From Pseudonocardiaceae bacterium YIM PH 21723 (GTDB taxonomy: Bacteria; Actinomycetota; Actinomycetes; Mycobacteriales; Pseudonocardiaceae), in NCBI GenBank assembly GCA_003600225.1, contig QZFT01000028.1:40778-104777 (forward strand): DNA of 64,000 nucleotides, read 5' to 3'. A program made the position numbers and the translations under genes. Every line of letters starts with the position of its first letter. The first letter of the stretch is position 1. This document shows, piece by piece, positions 1 to 7,279 of this stretch. The notes below the pieces were generated by a model. The model was not told the origin of the DNA. It did not search any database and saw only the letters and a program-made list of their open reading frames with translations.

Positions 1-171
1 CCGGTGCGTGCGGCCACCACCGAGGTGGATGAGATGCTGGCGAAGATCGGCGCGAACACCGAGTGGGTCGAACCCCGGCCCCGGACCGCGCTGTGGCTGG
101 TCGGCCTGCTGTTCGTACTGACCACGGTGGCCCTCATCGTGATCATGATCCTGATTGGTCCAGTGGAATGA
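1..171 (+). CDS. C-terminal end of a membrane protein (partial)
   Basis: An open frame enters from the left edge and gives 56 residues before a TGA at 169-171. It ends in one hydrophobic segment of about 22 residues (roughly residues 31-53) with a short tail GPVE, so the protein is anchored by a C-terminal membrane helix. The TGA overlaps the ATG of the response regulator at 168 (ATGA), so the two are translationally coupled. By position it could be a sensor or accessory membrane protein of that two-component system, but too little is present to name a family. Confidence 0.6.
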   Translation, partial: PVRAATTEVDEMLAKIGANTEWVEPRPRTALWLVGLLFVLTTVALIVIMILIGPVE

Positions 172-812
172 TCCGGGTACTCATCGCCGACGACGACGCG
201 CTGGTGCGCTCGGGTATCAGGACGATCCTGTCCTCCGCCGAGGACATCGAGGTGATCGCGGAGGCGGGCAACGGCCGCGAGGCCGTGCAGGCGGCGCTGA
301 CCCACCAGGTGGATGTCGCCCTGCTGGACATCCGGATGCCGGAAATGGACGGGCTGGCCGCGGCGACGGAGATCGCCAGGCAGGCACCCGGCGTGCGCAT
401 CGCGATGCTGACCACCTTCGGCGAGGAGGAGAACATCACCCGGGCCCTCGCCGACGGCGCCAGTGGCTTCCTGCTGAAGGACTCGGCCGTCACCGAGCTC
501 ATCCACGCCGTGCGGGTGGTGGCCTCCGGCGAGGCCTACCTCTCCCCCGCGGTCACCCGGCGGGTGATCACCCGGTTCCAGCAGCACGACGCGCAGCGGG
601 AGCACCAGGCCCGGTCCAAGGTGGACACGCTCTCCGACCGGGAGCGGGATGTGTTGCGGCTGCTGGCCGGCGGACTGTCCAATGCGGAGATCGGCGCCGA
701 GCTGCACATGACCGAGGGCAGCATCAAGACATACGTCTCCCGGATTCTGACCAAATTGGACTGTTCCAATCGCGTGCAGGCGACACTCACCGCGCTGGCC
801 GCCGGCCTTTAG
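168..812 (+). CDS. NarL/FixJ-type response regulator
   Basis: This 214-residue protein has an N-terminal receiver domain with the acidic pocket ADDD at residues 7-10 and the phospho-acceptor Asp54 in LLDIRMPEMDG. A C-terminal LuxR-type helix-turn-helix follows (LSDRERDVLRLLAGG, then a recognition helix near SIKTYVSRILTKL). It is a DNA-binding transcription factor of a two-component system. The start at 168 is chosen because it overlaps the upstream stop and the receiver domain begins there; a longer frame from position 63 only adds out-of-family sequence. The cognate kinase is not in the window and may lie to the left. Confidence 0.9.
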   Translation: MIRVLIADDDALVRSGIRTILSSAEDIEVIAEAGNGREAVQAALTHQVDVALLDIRMPEMDGLAAATEIARQAPGVRIAMLTTFGEEENITRALADGASGFLLKDSAVTELIHAVRVVASGEAYLSPAVTRRVITRFQQHDAQREHQARSKVDTLSDRERDVLRLLAGGLSNAEIGAELHMTEGSIKTYVSRILTKLDCSNRVQATLTALAAGL

Positions 813-888
813 AAAACACCCGGACGGGGAACCGCAGGTCAGGGTAGGGTCATTAGTGGTATGACTTCATTGCTCTGGGGGTAGGTCA

Positions 889-1647
889 ATGCCGGTACCT
901 GTGGATATTTCACTGCTGGGTTCATTGCTGGTGCACCGGGACGACCGTTCTGTCCGCATTCCAGAAGGCAAACAGCGGATAATTCTGGCCACGCTGGCGC
1001 TCAATGCCGGCCACCCGGTCAGCGTGGACACGCTCATCGACCATCTGTGGGGGAATCGTCCGCCCACGGCCGCGCGAACGACCGTACGAGGTCACGTCAA
1101 ACGACTACGGAAATGGCTGGACGGCGATCAGGACAGCTCCCTCATCACGTCCGGGCGGCTGACCTACACGCTGGCGGTGGAACCCGGGCAGGTGGATTTC
1201 TGGCGTTTCCGCAGGCTGCTGGACCTGGCCACCGTCCACCGGGGAGGCCCTGAGGAGCACCGTCTGCTCTGTCAGGCGATCGAGCTGTGGCGAGGCGGGC
1301 CGCTGTCCGACGTGCACAGTGATTCACTGCGCGCCCAGACCGTGGAATCCGCTTGGGAGGACTATCTTTTCGCGCTGCACCGCCGCATCGAGTTGGAACT
1401 TCACCATGGCGCGGCCGACAGAGTGGTCGCCGAACTGATGCGACTGGTCACCGAACACCCGCTGCGGGAACCATTCTGGCTGCAATTGCTGACCGCGCTG
1501 CGGGAGAGTTGCCGAGTCGCGGAGGCACTCGCCGCTTATGAGCGTTGCCGGAGGATTCTGGCCGACGAACTCGGGGCCATTCCCGGCGCCGCACTGCTGA
1601 ATTTCCACCGTGAACTGCTGAGTGCCACACCAGTGCCACAGTGCTGA
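889..1647 (+). CDS. SARP-type (BTAD) transcriptional activator
   Basis: This 252-residue protein has the two-domain layout of the SARP (AfsR/DnrI/RedD) family. An OmpR-like winged helix at about residues 1-95 contains LATLALNAGHPVSVDTLI and RTTVRGHVKRLRKWL. A bacterial transcriptional activation domain follows to the end (LWRGGPLSDV, then EHPLREPFWLQLL and AYERCRRILADELG). SARPs usually activate secondary-metabolite clusters, but no biosynthetic cluster is visible nearby. The start is preceded by a GGGGGTAGG stretch. The gene is a monocistronic unit between a response regulator and a small secreted protein, and its target is unknown. Confidence 0.88.
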   Translation: MPVPVDISLLGSLLVHRDDRSVRIPEGKQRIILATLALNAGHPVSVDTLIDHLWGNRPPTAARTTVRGHVKRLRKWLDGDQDSSLITSGRLTYTLAVEPGQVDFWRFRRLLDLATVHRGGPEEHRLLCQAIELWRGGPLSDVHSDSLRAQTVESAWEDYLFALHRRIELELHHGAADRVVAELMRLVTEHPLREPFWLQLLTALRESCRVAEALAAYERCRRILADELGAIPGAALLNFHRELLSATPVPQC

Positions 1648-1710
1648 CACACCAGGAACATAACCTTGCCCCAGCAATCAGAAATTGCTCCTGGGGAAGG
1701 AAATTGTGCG

Positions 1711-2034
1711 ATGAATTCACTGAAGAAGGCACTGGTGGCCGGCAGCGTCGCGCTGATGGTCGCGGCGACGATGGTCCTCGGTGGGACCGCGGCCACGGCC
1801 GAGCCGGTGACCGCCGGCCTGACCAGTCAGCAGCAGGCGGCACCGGAACAATGTGGCTACTACACCCTCGGGCCGGTTACCGCGAGGTTCTCCTTCTACG
1901 ACCACTGCGGCGACGGCAGGGTGATCATCAAAATCGTCTACTACATCGGCTCTGACGAGGAGCGGTGTGTCGGGCCCGGTACCAGCAACCTGGGACTCGG
2001 CGTCTCGAACGCGTACTACGACCGACCGTGCTGA
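1711..2034 (+). CDS. Small secreted cysteine-containing protein (DUF6355-like)
   Basis: The 107-residue product starts at ATG 1711, preceded by GGGGAAGG; a frame from 1666 lacks such a site and would bury the signal peptide. Residues 1-30 form a signal peptide ending near ATAEP. The mature part has four cysteines (in CGYY, HCG, RCVGPG and the final C), suggesting two disulfides. The layout recalls small actinobacterial secreted proteins classed as DUF6355; this is recalled from memory, not searched. It follows the SARP gene by about 60 bp and may be co-regulated with it. No enzymatic function can be assigned. Confidence 0.75.
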   Translation: MNSLKKALVAGSVALMVAATMVLGGTAATAEPVTAGLTSQQQAAPEQCGYYTLGPVTARFSFYDHCGDGRVIIKIVYYIGSDEERCVGPGTSNLGLGVSNAYYDRPC

Positions 2035-2119
2035 CCGATACCCGGTTTGGCTATCCGCTGCCGACCACTTAAAATCCGCTTGTCGGCGCGCGTCCGTCTG
2101 CGCGCCCTGGGGGATAATC

Positions 2120-3391
2120 GTGGAACAGCAGTACCCGGCCATGCCGGCGGAACCTTCCGGCTGGTCAGCTCCGGCACCCGACCACCGGCGTGGCCTGATC
2201 GTGCTGGCCATCCTGATGTGCACCACCCTGGCCCTGAGCGCGGGCATCGCCATCGCGGCCGCCACGCGGATCGACTTCGGCCAGGACGAGGCGGCGGCCG
2301 CACCGGTCGGTCCGAAGCATCCCGACCAGCCGGTGCGGAACGTGCTGCGCCAGCGAACGCAGCCCGGCCCGGCCCGTATCGGTGGCACCCCGGTGGCCGA
2401 CCCGTGCACGCTGCTGCCGCTGGATCTGGTCACGAAGACCGGATTCGTGACCGATGGGGAGCGGCCCGTCTCCGAGACGGCGCTGACCGCGGACACCCCG
2501 GCCGTCGACTCACTGCAGGAGCTGGGGTGCACGTACTCGCTCATCCCCGGTGACGGTGGACAGGTCCGGCTGGAGGTGTTCCGGCGGGACCTGCAGAGTC
2601 GCTACTCGCTCGACAGCCACCGCAACCGGCCGGAGGGGCTGGGTGGCACGGTGCTGGACTCCACCCAGGCCTCCGGTATGTCCATCACCTACAGCCGGCA
2701 CGCGTCGATCACCGTGATCGACCAGTACGACATCTACATGGCGAGCATCGCGAACGACGCCCTGGTGGCCGAACTGAGCGTTCGGGACCGGCCCTCCCCC
2801 GTGCTGGAACAGCGGTTGCGGACACTGGCCCCGCAGGTCGCCGCGGCCATCGCCGCGCCGGCCACCCGCAACGAGTTCGGGTTCACCGAGCCGTTCACCG
2901 CACTGCCCGATCCGTGTGCCGTGCTGACGCCCGAGGACTTCCAGACCGTGTCGGGCGCCGCGGCGGGTCCGGTGGTCACCCGGGAGTACCAGCCGCACAA
3001 CCAACAGCGGACCGACAAGGGCGAGACCCTGTATCTGGACTCCGTCACGGCGAGATGCGAGCGGCGCGCGCTGTTGCCCTGGCAGTCGAAGGATCCGGCC
3101 CGCGACTTCGAGCTGTCCGCCGAGGTGACCGGTTTCGCCACCGAGGAGATGGCCGCGCGCGCCTTCACCGACCGGCTCACCGACCGCAACATCACCGTCG
3201 TGGGCAAGGCGGGCGGCAGCGAGGTCTTCGGCGAGCTGACCATGCTGCCGAAGACGGTGTTCCGGGTGAAGAACCTGATCGTGGGCATCCGGTTCACCCG
3301 GAGCGTGGGCGACCGGACCGATGGGGCGACGGCGGCCAAGGCCAACCTCGCGTTGGCCCAGCAGATGGCCACCCGGCTCGGCGGACGCTGA
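2120..3391 (+). CDS. Bitopic membrane protein with two DUF3558-like repeats
   Basis: The 423-residue product starts at GTG 2120 behind CTGGGGGA; the frame extends further upstream but with proline- and arginine-rich shadow sequence. A short cytoplasmic tail is followed by one membrane segment (about residues 28-52). The extracytoplasmic part contains two similar units, each opening with a DPC(T/A)(L/V)L motif (DPCTLLPLDL and DPCAVLTPEDF) and each with a second downstream cysteine. This is typical of actinobacterial DUF3558-like surface domains. It converges with the YbaK gene, leaving 3 bp between stops. The role is unknown; a cell-envelope location is inferred. Confidence 0.75.
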   Translation: MEQQYPAMPAEPSGWSAPAPDHRRGLIVLAILMCTTLALSAGIAIAAATRIDFGQDEAAAAPVGPKHPDQPVRNVLRQRTQPGPARIGGTPVADPCTLLPLDLVTKTGFVTDGERPVSETALTADTPAVDSLQELGCTYSLIPGDGGQVRLEVFRRDLQSRYSLDSHRNRPEGLGGTVLDSTQASGMSITYSRHASITVIDQYDIYMASIANDALVAELSVRDRPSPVLEQRLRTLAPQVAAAIAAPATRNEFGFTEPFTALPDPCAVLTPEDFQTVSGAAAGPVVTREYQPHNQQRTDKGETLYLDSVTARCERRALLPWQSKDPARDFELSAEVTGFATEEMAARAFTDRLTDRNITVVGKAGGSEVFGELTMLPKTVFRVKNLIVGIRFTRSVGDRTDGATAAKANLALAQQMATRLGGR

Positions 3392-3394
3392 CCG

Positions 3395-3937
3395 TCAGGC
3401 CAGTCCGAGCCCCTCGACGACCTGGGCGCCGGGCAGCTTCGCCAGCACCGAGCCGGGCAGGATGACCTTGCCGCGCCTGCGGCCGCTGCCGATGAGCACC
3501 TGCGGCAGGTCGGCGACCGCCCGGTCGATCAGGATCGGCCAGCCGTCGGGCAACCCGATCGGCATGATGCCGCCGTACTCCATGCCGGTCGCCTCGACGG
3601 CGAAGTCCATGGCGGCGAACGAGGCCTTGCGGGCGCCCAGGAGCTTGCGCACCGTCTTGTTCACGTCGGCCTTCTCGGTGGCGAGCACCAGGCACGCGGC
3701 GTGGGTGACCTCTTCACCGCGCTTGGCGGTGACGATCACGCAGTTCGCGGTCTGCCCGGCGGGCACCTGGTAGTGCGCGCAGAAGACCGCGGTGTCCGCC
3801 TTGTCCGGGTCGGTGTCCACCACCAGCACATCGGGCAGCTGCAGCGCCCGCAGCGCGTCGGCCACCGGCTCGGCGATCAGGTCGGTGCGGTCCAGTGCGG
3901 GCCAGGCATCCTCGAAGGATCCGAAGGGAACGGTCAC
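3395..3937 (-). CDS. YbaK/EbsC-family aminoacyl-tRNA deacylase
   Basis: This 180-residue protein matches the YbaK/ProX editing domain. Members hydrolyse mischarged tRNAs such as Cys-tRNA(Pro) or Ala-tRNA(Pro) in the cytoplasm. Diagnostic pieces are LATEKADVNKTVRKLLGARK (the conserved lysine-containing segment), FAVEATGMEYGGIMPIGLP (the GG-P region) and a C-terminal strand around GSGRRRGKVILP. The length is normal for a free-standing deacylase. It is transcribed alone toward the bitopic membrane protein gene. Substrate specificity cannot be told from sequence. Confidence 0.85.
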   Translation of the reverse strand: MTVPFGSFEDAWPALDRTDLIAEPVADALRALQLPDVLVVDTDPDKADTAVFCAHYQVPAGQTANCVIVTAKRGEEVTHAACLVLATEKADVNKTVRKLLGARKASFAAMDFAVEATGMEYGGIMPIGLPDGWPILIDRAVADLPQVLIGSGRRRGKVILPGSVLAKLPGAQVVEGLGLA

Positions 3938-4003
3938 CGCTTCACCCTACCGACGCCGAACGCCACACCGGCTGCCCGGTGTGGCGCCCGTTCGTCGGGA
4001 GGA

Positions 4004-4180
4004 TCAGGAGTTGGCGGCCGCGCGCCAGATGCCCTCGGTCGTCGTGTCGAACGCCGGGGACACGCCCTTGCCTTCCACGACGTCGAAGGTCACGCCACGG
4101 GCGTCACCGACCCACCGGCCCTGGTCGTCCTTCGCGAAGTCGGTCAGCCAAGAGCCGCCCTGTTCGCCGGTGGCCATGGT
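4004..4180 (-). pseudogene. C-terminal remnant of a third trypsin-fold protein
   Basis: The minus-strand frame encodes about 57 residues, GEQGGSWLTDF onward to SPAFDTTTEGIWRAAANS, which look like the last quarter of a secreted trypsin-like protein (the GDSGGPW region and the C-terminal helix). Its signal peptide and the His and Asp regions are absent. The residue aligned with the catalytic Ser is Gln (GEQGGSW). Just upstream the sequence switches to a copy of the leader found before the two intact paralogues. The junction near 4173 keeps the reading frame open into the leader (open to about 4315), so a chimeric peptide is possible. I read it as an internal-deletion remnant of a third tandem copy. 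Confidence 0.6.
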
Positions 4181-4275
4181 CCGATCGAGTGCTCCACACC
4201 AGAGAATCCATCCGCCCCAGCGCGCCTCCATCAAGTGGTGCAACCAGCGAAAAATCAATTCCAGACACGGGAATG
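4173..4275 (-). repeat. Leader repeat, copy C (truncated)
   Basis: This stretch matches the distal half of the leader copies found before the genes at 4343-5131 and 6134-6913. It contains CCATGGTCCGATCGAGTG, then AGAATCCATCC, and further on AATTCCAGACACGGGAAT. The proximal 120 bp of the leader, present in the other two copies, is missing and replaced by the trypsin-fold C-terminus. This gives the breakpoint of the inferred deletion. Confidence 0.65.
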
Positions 4276-4281
4276 ACGAAA

Positions 4282-4309
4282 GCCGGTCCGCAACGGAGTG
4301 CGGACCGGC
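4282..4309 (-). terminator. Hairpin terminator of the 4343-5131 gene
   Basis: Perfect 10-bp arms GCCGGTCCGC (4282-4291) and GCGGACCGGC (4300-4309) enclose an 8-nt loop, 34 bp past the stop of the minus-strand gene. There is only a short T-rich stretch after it, as is usual in high-GC actinomycetes. Confidence 0.65.
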
Positions 4310-4342
4310 CTTCAACTCAGAACATCAGTTACCGATCAATGC

Positions 4343-5131
4343 TCAACGGCGGCAGCGGAGATCACCCGGGGACACCAGGCAGTACTCGGCGATCCGGACC
4401 GCCTCGTCGAAGGCACCGTCCAGTGCATAACCGGAGGCCGCACCAGCGGGATCGCTGGCGCTGGTGCTGAGACCGACCAGCTGTCCTCCCGGGAACCCGG
4501 CACCGGGCAACTGGGAGAACCAGCCGCCACCGTCGTTCTCCGCGGGAACCGAGGCGGGAACGTTGGAGCTGAGCCGGCCTTGCGAACCCAGCGAGATGCT
4601 GAACGGACGAATCTGCTGGCTTCCGTTCTTGCGGTCCACCAGGTTCCCGCTGGTGGCGGTCTGACCGGGCGCCCAGCCGGCCGCACCGATCAACCGGCCC
4701 ACGGGCAGGTTGTTGACCGGCGCGGTACCGAACACCGCCAGGTCATGCGGGGCGTCCTTGACCCCGTTCCAGCCGGTGGCCGCGTAGACGAACCCAACGC
4801 CGGCCGCGACGGTGGTCCCATCGTTCGCGGTGAACCGTCCCCAGTTGGGCTGCTCACCATTGCTCCGAATCCCACAGTGTGCCGCCGTGGCGACCAGACG
4901 ACCGCGGAGATTCTGCGTGTACGAGTCGATCACCACGCCGACACACTTGCTCGGGGTCCCGCCACTCGCATAGCGGAATTCAACCGTCCCGACGTGGTTC
5001 ACGGCCGCCGCCTCCGCGGGAGCAGCCAACCCCGGAGCGGTCGCCCCGGGAGCGGCCACCGCGACGCCGGAACCCAGCATCGCGCCGGCCACGGCAACCA
5101 GCACCGCCGCTTTCAATCCATTTTTGAACAT
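4343..5131 (-). CDS. Secreted trypsin-fold protein lacking the serine nucleophile
   Basis: This 262-residue protein has a signal peptide (residues 1-27, ending AVAAP) and a chymotrypsin-like body. His85 lies in ATAAHCG and Asp130 in PHDLAVF, as in S1 peptidases. The GDSGGPW box reads ENDGGGW (199-205 region), so the catalytic serine is replaced by Asp200 when the GG and aromatic positions are aligned. It is probably a pseudoprotease: a binding, inhibitor-like or structural exoprotein. The start at 5131 is supported by a run of seven G just upstream and by the identical MFK start of its paralogue at 6134-6913. It sits behind leader copy A. Confidence 0.8.
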   Translation of the reverse strand: MFKNGLKAAVLVAVAGAMLGSGVAVAAPGATAPGLAAPAEAAAVNHVGTVEFRYASGGTPSKCVGVVIDSYTQNLRGRLVATAAHCGIRSNGEQPNWGRFTANDGTTVAAGVGFVYAATGWNGVKDAPHDLAVFGTAPVNNLPVGRLIGAAGWAPGQTATSGNLVDRKNGSQQIRPFSISLGSQGRLSSNVPASVPAENDGGGWFSQLPGAGFPGGQLVGLSTSASDPAGAASGYALDGAFDEAVRIAEYCLVSPGDLRCRR

Positions 5132-5133
5132 AG

Positions 5134-5345
5134 CAATCCCCCCCGCTAGTCACTGCCATTTTCAAATACAACATCAGGGCATCAGCGAATACCGGAATCG
5201 AATAATGGAAATCCCCCGAGCCCCCAGACCGCCCCGTTCGGCGGCCTATTCGTAGACTATTTGCGATCCCACATACTGGCCATGGTCCATTCGAGTGCTC
5301 CATTCCAGGGAATCCACTCGCCCCATAGCGACCCCACCAGACGGC
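5134..5345 (-). repeat. Leader repeat, copy A
   Basis: About 210 bp upstream of the 4343-5131 gene closely resembles the region upstream of the 6134-6913 gene. Shared blocks include ACTGCCATTTTCAAA, CAGGGC(A/T)TCAGCGAA, AAATCCCCC(G/A)AGCCCCCAGA, CGATCCCACATACTG and CCATGGTCC(A/G)TTCGAGTG. A weaker match continues at 5390-5453 (TACCGGCAT, ACACGGGAATCCC). It probably holds the promoter and a regulated 5' leader and was duplicated with the gene. It also contains a conserved 26-codon frame (5257-5337). The rest of the 490-bp gap to the next gene is occupied by a hairpin at 5551-5582. Confidence 0.75.
5257..5337 (-). CDS. Possible leader-encoded small peptide (26 aa), copy A
   Basis: A short frame with a GTG start encodes 26 residues ending EWTMASMWDRK, with WGEWIPW near its N-terminus. 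The same frame, without indels, is present in leader copy B (27 residues, ending ERTMVSMWDRP) and partly in copy C. It ends 125 nt before the trypsin-fold gene, against 122 nt in copy B. No convincing ribosome-binding site is visible, so it may only reflect a conserved regulatory sequence. Translation is unproven. Confidence 0.3.
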   Translation of the reverse strand: MGSLWGEWIPWNGALEWTMASMWDRK

Positions 5346-5550
5346 GCAAGCAAGGGAAATCTGGGGTTACCGAACAGGGAAATTCGACGGTTCCGCGCAA
5401 TACCGGCATCGCACTGTCATCAATCCCGAACACGGGAATCCCAAAAGCACAAAGAATCGCCTGCCAATGGCAGTCATTGGAGACTGTGAAATTACGGTCT
5501 ATTGAACAGAAGCAACCAGCCAGGTCGCCCGGGAATCCCGGAGACAAGGA

Positions 5551-5582
5551 TGGCCGGCCCGCAGAAGCCTGCGGACCGGCCA
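5551..5582 (-). terminator. Hairpin terminator of the ricin-like gene
   Basis: Arms at 5551-5564 and 5569-5582 (14 bp, one G-U-type mismatch) with a 4-nt loop lie 43 bp past the stop of the minus-strand gene 5625-6083. It separates that gene from leader copy A. Confidence 0.65.
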
Positions 5583-5624
5583 CGAATCACCGACTCCAGA
5601 TCGACTATCCACCGTCGTTCAGCG

Positions 5625-6083
5625 CTACCACTGCCACTGCTGACCCAAATCGCCACGAGCGCCGTCAGTGATAACCGGCCACCCGACACCCTGGCTGGTC
5701 AGATACCGCAGGTTGGCCCCGTTCTGCAACGTGGAGCCGACTATCCCGGGCCCGACACCCCAACGCTGACCGGGAAGGCTCACATCGCATCCGATAACTC
5801 GCGCAACGGGCTCATAGCCATCCAGGCAACCCAAGGTAACCGCGTTCTGGAAGGCTTTCTCCTTGTCGGGCCCAGTCACATACCAGAGCTGATAACGACT
5901 ATCCGTACAGGTCTGGACGGTCGGCGGAATGGTGCCCCCGTCCAAACAGTTGCGGTAACCATCCTGAACCTGCCTCGCCTCGGCAACGCCCTGCTCACTC
6001 GCGTAGGCCGGCGCGACCAGCGTGAGCCCGAGCAGCCCCGCGCCGATCACGGCGGCGGCCTTGGCCCTGGTTGATGTACGCAT
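5625..6083 (-). CDS. Secreted ricin-type beta-trefoil-like protein
   Basis: The 152-residue product starts at ATG 6083 behind GGGGGAGGAA; the longer frame to 6113 lacks a site. A signal peptide (1-28, ending AYA) is followed by three similar units. Each contains a Q-x-W-like motif (YQLW at about 64-67, GQRW at 105-108, GQQW at 147-150), and two contain a CLD motif. This is the pattern of a single ricin-like carbohydrate-binding trefoil without a catalytic domain. Cysteines in CLDGG/CTD and GCLDGY/GCD probably pair. It lies between the two trypsin-fold paralogues, so it may act with them outside the cell. The family call is by motif only. Confidence 0.65.
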   Translation of the reverse strand: MRTSTRAKAAAVIGAGLLGLTLVAPAYASEQGVAEARQVQDGYRNCLDGGTIPPTVQTCTDSRYQLWYVTGPDKEKAFQNAVTLGCLDGYEPVARVIGCDVSLPGQRWGVGPGIVGSTLQNGANLRYLTSQGVGWPVITDGARGDLGQQWQW

Positions 6084-6133
6084 CACACATTCCTCCCCCT
6101 GGAATTCGTGCACTACATGAACAGATCAGCGCA

Positions 6134-6913
6134 TCAGGCCTGCCGATCGGCCTCGTCCACGATCTGGGCGAATCCGCCGTCCAGCCGGTAGGCACCCATG
6201 GTTCCCGCGGTGGTCGGACCGACGGTGATCCCCAGAACCGTGCCCCCGTAGAAGTCCGGCTGCGCCTGCTTCCGGTAATCGGCGAAGAACGGGCCACCGT
6301 CCATCCCCTTGGATGCCGCGTAGCTGCAGCTTGGATTCTGGGCACCGTAGAACCGGTACTCCGGGGGCACGATCAGGAAGACGTTCGACTGGCAGGCCTG
6401 CTGCACCGGAGCGTCATTTCGGTAGTCCAGCAGCGTTCCGGCGAAGTTGCCACCGTTGATCGCCCAGGCCGCCGCACCGCCGGTGCCGCCCAGGTTGCCC
6501 CCGCCCGGCTCGGTCACCGCGAACGTCGCGACATCCCCGAGGATGCTCGACCCGTTCCAGCCGGGATGCGCCTTCACGTCGCCGAGCTTGGTCCATACCT
6601 TGAATCGCTGCTCGAAGTTCGTCATGCCGAAGCCCGGCCGGAAGACCACACTCGCAGGCTGCTCCGCCCGCCCCCTCGGCAACACGCAGTGGGCCGCCGT
6701 CGCGACAACCCCTTTACGCCTGGTCGAGCTCACCGCCACGGCCGCACACACGCGGTCCTGGGTTTCGCCGGCCATCCGCACGTAGACCTTGCCCGTCGTG
6801 CTCGACGGTAAGGGATTGGGTGCGGCGACCGGGGCCGCGGCAGCGACCCCGGAGGCCAGCAGCGAACCGGCGAGCACGGTCAATACGATCGCTTTGGTTC
6901 TGAATTTGAACAT
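6134..6913 (-). CDS. Secreted trypsin-fold protein lacking the serine nucleophile (paralogue)
   Basis: The 259-residue paralogue of the 4343-5131 protein starts at ATG 6913 behind GGGGGTATTGCT. A signal peptide (1-27) is followed by His75 in ATAAHCV and Asp127 in ILGDVATF. The nucleophile box reads GMDGGPFF, placing Asp205 where S1 peptidases have Ser. It has three cysteines besides the His-loop cysteine, arranged differently from its paralogue. Catalysis by the usual triad is therefore unlikely. It is preceded by leader copy B and followed by the ricin-like gene. The shared loss of Ser in all three copies argues for a maintained non-proteolytic function and against random decay. Confidence 0.8.
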   Translation of the reverse strand: MFKFRTKAIVLTVLAGSLLASGVAAAAPVAAPNPLPSSTTGKVYVRMAGETQDRVCAAVAVSSTRRKGVVATAAHCVLPRGRAEQPASVVFRPGFGMTNFEQRFKVWTKLGDVKAHPGWNGSSILGDVATFAVTEPGGGNLGGTGGAAAWAINGGNFAGTLLDYRNDAPVQQACQSNVFLIVPPEYRFYGAQNPSCSYAASKGMDGGPFFADYRKQAQPDFYGGTVLGITVGPTTAGTMGAYRLDGGFAQIVDEADRQA

Positions 6914-7125
6914 AGCAATACCCCCACTAATTACTGCCATTTTCAAACACAACTCAGGGCTTCAGCGAACCCCAGAAACAAATAACGAAAATCCCCCAAG
7001 CCCCCAGATCACCGGACCGGCGACCTAAAACCAGGTTATGGACGATCCCACATACTGACCATGGTCCGTTCGAGTGGACTAACCCGTGTAATCCATCCAC
7101 CCCACAGTGAGACCGCCATTCAGCC
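6914..7125 (-). repeat. Leader repeat, copy B
   Basis: This is the second full copy of the leader found before the trypsin-fold genes, about 210 bp, with a weaker distal match at 7169-7226 (ATACCGGCATTG, ACACGGGAATCCCGAAA). The spacing between the conserved block CGATCCCACATACTG and the start codon is almost the same as in copy A. Apart from the scoB terminator at 7231-7260, I see nothing else in the 365-bp gap between the two genes. Confidence 0.75.
7036..7119 (-). CDS. Possible leader-encoded small peptide (27 aa), copy B
   Basis: An ATG-initiated frame of 27 codons encodes MAVSLWGGWI, then a variable stretch, then ERTMVSMWDRP. It is collinear with the frame in leader copy A. The Trp-Gly-x-Trp-Ile and Thr-Met-x-Ser-Met-Trp-Asp-Arg parts are shared. 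There is no strong ribosome-binding site, so translation is speculative. Confidence 0.3.
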   Translation of the reverse strand: MAVSLWGGWITRVSPLERTMVSMWDRP

Positions 7126-7230
7126 CATACCAACGAATTTCGAACTTACATATATGCAAAAAACACCGATTCCACGCGATACCGGCATTGCACCGTGATC
7201 AATTCACCACACGGGAATCCCGAAATGACA

Positions 7231-7260
7231 AAACCGGCCTGTCGCTGGACAGGCCGGTTT
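7231..7260 (-). terminator. Hairpin terminator of the scoA-scoB operon
   Basis: Perfect 13-bp arms AAACCGGCCTGTC and GACAGGCCGGTTT with a 4-nt loop lie 20 bp beyond the scoB stop. On the minus strand the hairpin is followed by TTTTGTC, a fair T-tract. Confidence 0.8.
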
Positions 7261-7279
7261 GTCGTGAAAATACCGTGAA

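Noticed and set aside
889..1647. SARP gene as the marker of a secondary-metabolite cluster
   Set aside because: No polyketide, peptide-synthetase or tailoring cluster lies within reach; the small secreted protein next to it is not enough.
4343..6913. Active secreted trypsin-like proteases
   Set aside because: His and Asp are present, but no GDSGG serine is found in either protein when aligned on the GG and aromatic residues.
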